Below are positions 6,085-9,165 of a DNA stretch of 9,165 nucleotides, piece by piece; the first letter of the stretch is position 1; each line of letters opens with the position of its first letter. The stretch lies in NCBI GenBank assembly GCA_019233165.1, contig JAFAMS010000265.1:1-9165 (forward strand). The letters are read 5' to 3'. A program made the position numbers and the translations under genes. Under the pieces are notes generated by a model. The model ran no database searches and had not been told where the DNA came from. It saw nothing but the letters and a program-made list of their open reading frames with translations. This DNA is from Vulcanimicrobiota bacterium. Its GTDB lineage: Bacteria; Vulcanimicrobiota; Vulcanimicrobiia; Vulcanimicrobiales; Vulcanimicrobiaceae.

Positions 6085-7334
6085 CAAACGTTCACCTTGT
6101 ACTTCTCGATATCGTTCTTGAGATAGCCGGCCGGATTCCACACCGGGACGTCCGTCTGGGTGTCGCCGCTGTTTGCCGTGGCCTTGCAAGCGAGCGTATA
6201 CGAGCCGTTGCCGACGCGCGCGTCCCAAACGGTGTGCCACTTGCGGAAGCTGTACGGGCCGAGGTCGCGCCCGAGCGTCGTCTCGCGCCACGTCTTCCCG
6301 CCGTCCTCCGAGAACTCGACCTTCTTGATCCCGCTCCCCGCGTCGAACGCGATCCCACGGATCTCGGCCCGAAACCGCAGCGGGTATCGCGGGTCCGCCG
6401 CGTTCTCGGCGCCGAGCACGCGCCCGCCGTCGACGTTCGTCATGAACGAGCGGACGCGGAACTTGCTGATCGGGATCGTTTTGTAGCCCGTCTGGTCGGG
6501 GGTCACCGTATTCCCGGGAGTATCGGGGATCCGGTACGCCGTTGCCATCCAGAAGTTGTCCTCGACGTGGTCGAGGACGTCGATCGTGTCGAGCATCTTG
6601 ACCCAATACGTCCCGTACCACCCCGGAACGACGAGCCTGAGCGGGAAGCCGTTGAGGAGCGGAAGCGGACGGCCGTTCATCTCGTAGGCGATCATCGCGT
6701 TCCCACCGGTGGCGAAATCGGCGTCGAGCGCTTTGCGGAATTGCGGCGTCGCCGGAAGGACGCCTCTGTCGAGTCCGCTGAACGCGACTTGTTTCGCACC
6801 TGCGCCGAGCCCCGCCCGCGCGAGGATCTCTTTGAGGGCGACGCCGCGCCAACGTGCGTTGCTCATTCCGCCGTTCGCCCACTCGCCGCCCGCGACGCGC
6901 GGGTTGAAGAGGCCGCGGCTGTTCCCCGCGCATTGGCTGACGGCGACGAGCTCGACCGGCGAAAAATCTCTGCGCAATTGGTCGACCGTCAACGTCAGCG
7001 GCTTGTTGACGAGCCCGCCGACCTTCAGTCGAAATGCGTTCACGTCGACCGTCGTCGGAATACCCGCGAGGTGCCAGCGGACGTAATGGTACTCGTTCGG
7101 CGTGAGTTCGTCGCGATCGAAGACGACGAACGGCGTCTCGAGGATCGGCGGACGCGTCGCCTGCACGATCATCAGCCCTTTTTGCGGGAAGCGCTCGAGC
7201 GGCCGGCGTCCGTTCGCCATCGGGAGGTCGATCCAATACTGCGGATCCGCATTCGCGGAGGTCCCCGCCGCAACCAAACCGGCGGCCGCACCTCCGGCGC
7301 CAACGAGAAAACCACGGCGCGTCTGAGCGTTCAT
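6084..7334 (-). CDS. sorA: SorA-like periplasmic sulfite dehydrogenase, molybdopterin subunit
   Basis: The 416-residue product has a twin-arginine export signal, TRRGFLVGAGGAAAGLVAAG (5-24), with probable cleavage near SANA-DP (about 29). The sulfite oxidase fold follows: YVRWH (84-88) matches the conserved active-site Arg-x-His; AVSQCAGNSRG (131-141) carries the molybdenum ligand Cys135; PGWYGTYWVKML (237-248) is the active-site strand; and the C-terminal Mo-co dimerisation domain includes KKVEFSEDGGKTW (337-349). No haem b5 domain is present, matching SorA-type enzymes that transfer electrons to a separate cytochrome c, here encoded immediately downstream. By family knowledge it oxidises sulfite to sulfate, using Mo-molybdopterin cofactor inserted before Tat export. 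The start is supported by a GAGGGGAG ribosome-binding site 6 nt before the ATG and by the twin-arginine motif just after it. The start lies inside a potential long mRNA hairpin (7306-7364). Related MSRP-like substrates cannot be fully excluded. Confidence 0.88.
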   Translation of the reverse strand: MNAQTRRGFLVGAGGAAAGLVAAGTSANADPQYWIDLPMANGRRPLERFPQKGLMIVQATRPPILETPFVVFDRDELTPNEYHYVRWHLAGIPTTVDVNAFRLKVGGLVNKPLTLTVDQLRRDFSPVELVAVSQCAGNSRGLFNPRVAGGEWANGGMSNARWRGVALKEILARAGLGAGAKQVAFSGLDRGVLPATPQFRKALDADFATGGNAMIAYEMNGRPLPLLNGFPLRLVVPGWYGTYWVKMLDTIDVLDHVEDNFWMATAYRIPDTPGNTVTPDQTGYKTIPISKFRVRSFMTNVDGGRVLGAENAADPRYPLRFRAEIRGIAFDAGSGIKKVEFSEDGGKTWRETTLGRDLGPYSFRKWHTVWDARVGNGSYTLACKATANSGDTQTDVPVWNPAGYLKNDIEKYKVNV

Positions 7335-7364
7335 GCGCTGCTCCCCTCTACGCCGTGGTTTTCT
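7306..7364 (-). promoter_or_regulatory. Long inverted repeat (potential mRNA hairpin) enclosing the sorA-like ribosome-binding site and start codon
   Basis: AGAAAACCACGGCG at 7306-7319 and CGCCGTGGTTTTCT at 7351-7364 are perfect 14-bp reverse complements separated by 31 nt. In the leftward transcript the first arm lies in the leader. The second arm lies in codons 6-10 and encodes Arg-Arg-Gly-Phe-Leu, the core of the Tat signal. One extra U-G pair is possible on the inner side. The loop contains the GAGGGGAG ribosome-binding site and the ATG. The repeat itself is seen directly; that it folds and controls translation of the sulfite dehydrogenase is inference. Confidence 0.5.
7341..7348 (-). promoter_or_regulatory. 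Ribosome-binding site of the sorA-like gene
   Basis: GAGGGGAG on the minus strand lies 6 nt before the ATG at 7334. It is a strong anti-16S match and fixes the start. It also sits in the loop of the 14-bp inverted repeat spanning 7306-7364, so its exposure to the ribosome may depend on RNA folding. Confidence 0.75.
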
Positions 7365-7389
7365 TAAGACCGGGCTCCGGCCCTGTTGG

Positions 7390-9165
7390 CTATCCGGCTG
7401 CGACCGTTGCGAGCTGCTCCGCGATCTTCTGCGGGACGATCTCGAAGCGATCGTGCTTCCAGCGGAACGTCCCCAAGCCTTGAGAGATCGTCCGCAACTC
7501 GGTGATGTAGTGCGCGAGCTCGGCCTGCGGGACAAACGCCGCAATGTGATGGAATCCGGGCCTGTCCGAAGGCTCGAAGGCCAGAACCTGACCGCGTTTC
7601 GACGTTACCTGCGAGAGCGCGCTCGACGCGTACGCGTTCGGAACCTCGGCATCGAGGCGCACGATCGGTTCGAGGACGACGGGCTTGCACTTGGGGATCC
7701 CGTCACGCATCCCCATCGACGCCGCGGTCTTGAACGACTGCTCGCTCGAATCGACGTCGTGGTACGCGCCGTCGAAGAGCGTGATGTGGAGGTCGACGAC
7801 GGGATATCCGTTGATCGGGCCGCGTTCGAGCGCCTCGCGAACCCCCTTTTCGACCGCCGGGAAGAAGTTTTTCGGGACGACGCCCCCGACGATCTTCTCC
7901 TCGAACGTTACCCCGTGCCCGCGGGGCCGCGGCTCGATCCGCAACTTGACGTCGGCGAATTGGCCGTGTCCGCCGGTCTGATGCTTGTAACGTGAATGCA
8001 CTTCGGTTGGGCCACTGATCGTCGTGCGATACGCGATCGCCGGGGCCTTGGCTTCGAGCGCCAGATTGTATTTGCGCGCCAGCCGCTCGAGCGCGGTCGA
8101 GACGTGGATCTCGCCCGAGCCCAAGAGCTGCAGCTCGTTCGTGAATTCGGCGCGGCCGACGCGCAGGCTCGGATCCTCGTCGATCAAGCGCGCGAGCGAT
8201 TGCGAGAGCTTCGCCTCGTCGAGCTTTTCCTTCGGCTTGACGGCGACCGCAAACATCGGGTCGGAGAGCGGAACCGTCGGGAGCACCACGTCGGTCCCCG
8301 GGGAGACGATCGAGTCGCCCGTGCCGACGTTCTCCATCCGTGCGATGCCGACGATGCTTCCCGGTCCCGCTTCGGTTATCGGAATCTGCTTTTTCCCTTG
8401 CAAACGGAACAGGCCGCTCGTCCGCACCGTCGCGTTCCCGCGCGACGAAACGACGAGCGGCGAATCGGCTTTGAGCGTCCCCGTGATGACCCGTGCCACC
8501 GAGAGGCGACCTTGTTGGTTGACCGTCGTCTTGCAGACTTGCGCGATGATAGGCCCGTCGGCACGCACGGCGATCTCGCGGCCGTCGATGTCGACGTGCG
8601 GGAGCGTCGCCGGGCTCGGGAAAAGCCGGTCGATCGCCGCGACGAGCGCGTTCATCCCGGCGCCGCTGATCGCGGCCGCGACGAGCACGGGGGCGACGAG
8701 ATCGTGGCTCGCATCTTCGGTCAGATCCTTGACGACCACGTCCTTCGCCGGTTCTTTGTCTTCGAGCAACTCTTCGAGGAGCGAGTCGTCGAAATCGCCG
8801 AGCGCTTCGAGCAGCTCGCGACGATAGCGATGGACGTTCTCGAGGATCGCGGCGTCGATCTCGACTTGGTGCTCCTTCCCGCCCGCATCGAAAGCGTACG
8901 CGACCTGCTCGACGAGATCGACGTAACCCTTGAAGTCTGGTCCGGCGCCGATGGGAAGATGTTCGGGGACGACGTGAAGGCCGTAGGCGTCGCGGAGCGT
9001 CGCCAGCGTCCCGATGAAATCCGCGCCTTCGCGATCCATCTTGTTGATCACGAAAAGGTGCGGCATCTTGCGCGATTCGATGAAATCGATGAGCGTCTGC
9101 GTCTGCATGACGCGGCCTGGGTCGGGATCCAGGACGACGATTGCGGCATCCGCGGCGAGCAATGC
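7390..9165 (-). CDS. EF-G-like translation GTPase (FusA paralogue type), N-terminus outside window
   Basis: The frame runs off the right edge and ends at TAG 7392-7390, leaving 591 residues. The visible part begins in the GTPase domain (ALLAADAAIVVLD) with the G4 motif NKMD at about 41-44 and a G5-like AISGAG at about 164-169. Then come domain II (VCKTTVNQQGRLSVARVITGTLK), domain III (LSQSLARLIDEDPSL and GSGEIHVSTALERL), domain IV (TGGHGQFADVKL, GGVVPKNFFPAVEKG, DGAYHDVDSSEQSFKTA) and domain V (EPIVRLDAEVP to SKRGQVLAFEP). About 95 residues including the P-loop and switches are missing. Canonical EF-G drives ribosomal translocation or recycling. The sequence diverges from canonical EF-G at several normally fixed places (GGHGQF for GGRGQY), and the neighbour is not a tuf or ribosomal protein gene. 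It therefore more probably belongs to the EF-G2/FusA2-like paralogues of uncertain role than being the housekeeping copy. The sorA-like ATG lies 55 bp downstream. Confidence 0.9.
   Translation of the reverse strand, partial: ALLAADAAIVVLDPDPGRVMQTQTLIDFIESRKMPHLFVINKMDREGADFIGTLATLRDAYGLHVVPEHLPIGAGPDFKGYVDLVEQVAYAFDAGGKEHQVEIDAAILENVHRYRRELLEALGDFDDSLLEELLEDKEPAKDVVVKDLTEDASHDLVAPVLVAAAISGAGMNALVAAIDRLFPSPATLPHVDIDGREIAVRADGPIIAQVCKTTVNQQGRLSVARVITGTLKADSPLVVSSRGNATVRTSGLFRLQGKKQIPITEAGPGSIVGIARMENVGTGDSIVSPGTDVVLPTVPLSDPMFAVAVKPKEKLDEAKLSQSLARLIDEDPSLRVGRAEFTNELQLLGSGEIHVSTALERLARKYNLALEAKAPAIAYRTTISGPTEVHSRYKHQTGGHGQFADVKLRIEPRPRGHGVTFEEKIVGGVVPKNFFPAVEKGVREALERGPINGYPVVDLHITLFDGAYHDVDSSEQSFKTAASMGMRDGIPKCKPVVLEPIVRLDAEVPNAYASSALSQVTSKRGQVLAFEPSDRPGFHHIAAFVPQAELAHYITELRTISQGLGTFRWKHDRFEIVPQKIAEQLATVAAG

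Noticed and set aside
7362..7383. TCTTAAGA palindrome (7362-7369) and GGGC-TCCG-GCCC hairpin (7372-7383) after the EF-G-like stop, considered as a terminator.
   Set aside because: The stem is only 4 bp and is not followed by a U-tract in the leftward transcript, so it is too weak to call. The palindrome partly overlaps the leader arm of the longer repeat.
3075..8040. Four perfect GCGATCGC octamers (3075-3082, 4570-4577, 5010-5017, 8033-8040), the cyanobacterial HIP1 sequence, and many GATC sites overall.
   Set aside because: All four lie inside genes in the same frame and encode Ala-Ile-Ala with the preferred codons GCG-ATC-GCN. Codon preference explains them; there is no positional pattern suggesting a distinct element.

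Overview
The window is a GC-rich (roughly 60-65% by eye), densely packed bacterial segment carrying ten protein genes, two of them cut by the window edges. I see no RNA gene, insertion sequence, CRISPR array or phage gene, and no gene-free stretch over 60 bases. A Tat-exported molybdenum enzyme with a periplasmic-type cytochrome c suggests a respiring bacterium with a periplasm. The overall style would fit an uncultured soil phylum such as Eremiobacterota, but the lineage cannot be fixed from these bases and that remains a guess.

Left block (1-2400). The 3' half of a YqjM-type old yellow enzyme gene runs rightwards and overlaps, tail to tail, a leftward cluster. In transcription order that cluster is a half-length VOC (glyoxalase-fold) ORF, an HpcH/HpaI-family class II aldolase and a GarR/GlxR-like beta-hydroxyacid dehydrogenase. 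The VOC stop codon abuts the aldolase ATG, and the aldolase and reductase overlap by ATGA. An aldolase next to a tartronate-semialdehyde-type reductase resembles the GarL-GarR step of glucarate/galactarate catabolism.

Middle block (2457-4767). Across a 56-bp divergent gap, an M20-family allantoate amidohydrolase/N-carbamoyl amino acid hydrolase is followed 19 bp later by an RpfG-like protein with a receiver domain and an HD-GYP domain (cyclic-di-GMP phosphodiesterase). The HD-GYP site looks intact, but the receiver lacks two residues usually needed for phosphorylation.

Right block (4769-9165, all leftward). A partial EF-G-like translation GTPase is followed after 55 bp by a three-gene overlapping cluster: SorA-like sulfite dehydrogenase (Tat signal, molybdopterin Cys), SorB-like monohaem cytochrome c, and an orphan NitT/TauT-type periplasmic solute-binding protein. 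The cluster suggests periplasmic sulfite oxidation coupled to cytochrome c, possibly linked to capture of a sulfonate-type compound, although no permease or ATPase gene is in view.

The least ordinary signal is a perfect 14-bp inverted repeat around the sorA-like start. One arm lies in the leader and the other encodes the twin-arginine motif, and the ribosome-binding site and ATG sit in the loop.
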